64,000 bases of DNA from Pedobacter ginsengisoli. GTDB lineage: Bacteria; Bacteroidota; Bacteroidia; Sphingobacteriales; Sphingobacteriaceae. The notes under the pieces were generated by a model, which was not told where the DNA came from, did not search any database, and was given only the letters and a program-made list of their open reading frames with translations. The position numbers and the translations under genes were made by a program. Location: the NCBI RefSeq assembly GCF_030244015.1, contig NZ_JASSYX010000001.1, positions 992,001-1,056,000 on the forward strand, written 5' to 3'. Below, in pieces: positions 62,729 to 64,000 of this stretch. How positions within the stretch are numbered: position 1 is the first letter of the stretch; each line of letters begins with the position of its first letter.

Positions 62729-63925
62729 ATGAAACATATATTTATAAATATTGCCAGTTTTGTTTTACTATCGCTTATAGTTGTTGGCTGTAAAAGGGAA
62801 GATGCTTATAAGGATTTTGTAAAAGACGGGGCAATCATTTACCCTGGAAAACCGCTGGGGTTAAAAGCACTTGCGGGAAAGAACCGCGCCAAACTTACAT
62901 GGGTAGTAATCGACGCCAAGGTTTCCAAATTTAAAATTCATTGGAACAACGGATTAGATTCTCTCGAAGTTCCGGCCATAAGTACAGGTGAGCGGGCAGA
63001 TACCGTTAACGTTATGGTAGAAAATCTTCCCGAAAATAATTACCTTTTTGAAATTGTCTCCTACGACAAAGATGGCAATAAGTCAATCAAAGAGGAAGTC
63101 GCGGCCAAAGTTTATGGCGATGAGTACATCGGTACTTTACTCAACCGTGCGATCAAAAGATCCGGCTCAATGAGTGGGCTTGCTAATGTATATTGGGGTA
63201 CTCCTGAACAAACAGATGCAGGCGTAGAAGTGAAATATACAGACAATTCAGGGATCCTGCGTAACATAAAAGTCGCAAAAACCGACACTTTGACTTCGCT
63301 GCCTAATTACAAAAATGGAACCCGGTTCAGTTACAGAACCCTGTTTTTGCCAGACACTATGTCGTTTGACACAGTGGCAACTGCTTTTGTCACACCGGAA
63401 GCACCTGTAATTGCTTATCCGCAGATATCGGCCAGCACATTTAAATCCTATGTCTTGCCTACAGATGCAACTACTGCCTGGGGATGGACACTCCCTATGC
63501 TATGGGATAACAATACAGCAGAGGGAAGCGGGTTTCATACAAATGATGTCGCTATGCCGGCACATTTTAGCATTGATCTGGGTGTTGTTACTTCCCTTCA
63601 TGAAATTAGAATATGGCAGAGGCAATTAACCCTCTATGATGCCGGTAACTTACGTAATTTTGAAATTTGGGGCAGTACTGAACCAGCTGCGGACGGCAGT
63701 TTTACCGGCTGGACAAAACTAGGCGTTTTTGAATCAATCAAGCCCTCAGGACAAGCCACCGGATATACTACAGCCGATGCAAATTATGCAAAGGCAGGCG
63801 AATCATTTATATTCGCTGACAATATCCCTAATGTGCGCTACATCAGATTTAAAGTGTTTAAGAACTGGCTGGGTAAAAACCCGGGAGCAATACATCTGAT
63901 GGAAATGAAATTATGGTCTAAATAA
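62729..63925 (+). CDS. Surface lipoprotein, DUF4998 plus discoidin-like DUF5000
   Basis: The 398-residue lipoprotein (lipobox VVGC, Cys21) is a relative of the gene before it. DUF4998 with an Fn3-like fold is at the N-terminus (YPGKPLGLKALAGKNRAKLTWVV), and the discoidin-like end repeats the same signature (FSIDLGVVTSLHEIRIWQRQ, FEIWGSTEPAADGSFTGWTKL, VRYIRFKVFKNWLG). The shared C-terminus with different N-terminal domains suggests duplication followed by domain change. It probably binds glycan beside the SusC/D complex. Confidence 0.85.
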   Translation: MKHIFINIASFVLLSLIVVGCKREDAYKDFVKDGAIIYPGKPLGLKALAGKNRAKLTWVVIDAKVSKFKIHWNNGLDSLEVPAISTGERADTVNVMVENLPENNYLFEIVSYDKDGNKSIKEEVAAKVYGDEYIGTLLNRAIKRSGSMSGLANVYWGTPEQTDAGVEVKYTDNSGILRNIKVAKTDTLTSLPNYKNGTRFSYRTLFLPDTMSFDTVATAFVTPEAPVIAYPQISASTFKSYVLPTDATTAWGWTLPMLWDNNTAEGSGFHTNDVAMPAHFSIDLGVVTSLHEIRIWQRQLTLYDAGNLRNFEIWGSTEPAADGSFTGWTKLGVFESIKPSGQATGYTTADANYAKAGESFIFADNIPNVRYIRFKVFKNWLGKNPGAIHLMEMKLWSK

Positions 63926-63931
63926 TATAAT

Positions 63932-64000
63932 ATGAATACCAAATTCTTATCACTATGTTTATTTAGCCTCACAGTGGTGCTGGCCGCTCAGGAGATCAGG
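63932..64000 (+). CDS. Start of an exported protein, cut by the window end
   Basis: ATG six bases after the previous stop opens 23 codons forming a signal peptide (FLSLCLFSLTVVLAAQ). Nothing of the mature protein is visible apart from EIR, so the family cannot be named. By position it is the next gene of the second SusC/D operon, where a glycosidase or another binding protein would be usual. Confidence 0.55.
   Translation, partial: MNTKFLSLCLFSLTVVLAAQEIR

Noticed and set aside
1..64000. CRISPR arrays, tRNA or rRNA genes, insertion sequences, prophage genes
   Set aside because: I looked for regular direct repeats, transposase or integrase motifs and tRNA-like cloverleaf sequences and found none.

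Overview
The window looks like a chromosome segment of a soil or plant-litter Bacteroidota of the Sphingobacteriaceae type (Pedobacter or Mucilaginibacter-like). The evidence is two SusC/SusD pairs, a hybrid two-component sensor with a regulator propeller, many lipoprotein and Bacteroidota-type signal peptides, a DUF6496 protein, and promoters with the Bacteroidota -7 box TAnnTTTG. The genus is an inference. I see no rRNA, tRNA, CRISPR array, transposase or phage gene.

Region 1 (1-12.2 kb): a 5'-truncated outer-membrane barrel protein, a membrane fatty-acid hydroxylase, a small GNAT protein, and a tight four-gene operon (3228-10207). The operon encodes a PSD1/DUF1549/DUF1553 cytochrome, a Tat-exported DUF1501 protein, an NHL propeller and a DUF2231 membrane cytochrome, and resembles planctomycete gene sets of unknown function. 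It meets a flavin amine oxidase tail to tail. Two tiny basic proteins follow.

Region 2 (12.2-21.3 kb): a TetR-MFS-outer-membrane-protein operon behind a clear palindromic operator, a FucP-type sugar transporter, a VOC protein, and a DUF1080 protein paired with a cupredoxin-dehydrogenase fusion.

Region 3 (21.3-43.0 kb): an arabinose-polysaccharide utilisation locus. A hybrid two-component regulator faces SusC, SusD, a GH43 lipoprotein, an Asp-box propeller/GH43 fusion and a GH5-like enzyme. On the opposite strand lie a TonB receptor without SusD and a 1493-residue GH127-GH51 fusion, the latter divergent from an AraR-like GntR regulator.

Region 4 (43.0-44.4 kb): an ArsR/AHSA1 cassette whose promoter is flanked by two copies of GTAAC-N6-GTTAC.

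Region 5 (44.5-64 kb): a rhamnose-directed locus. A putative six-hairpin glycosidase and two GH78 alpha-L-rhamnosidases are followed by a convergent AraC regulator. Then come a Gfo/Idh/MocA oxidoreductase, an IlvD/Edd dehydratase and a lactonase-like amidohydrolase (a plausible non-phosphorylated deoxysugar pathway), a second SusC/SusD pair, two surface lipoproteins, and the start of another exported protein. A 42-bp bipartite element, 33/42 identical, sits exactly 15 bp before a perfect -7 box in front of both the glycosidase genes and the catabolic genes. It is the best candidate for the AraC binding site and ties the two halves into one regulon.

Together regions 3 and 5 look like machinery for an arabinose- and rhamnose-bearing plant polysaccharide such as rhamnogalacturonan I side chains or arabinogalactan. 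That substrate call is inferred from enzyme families.
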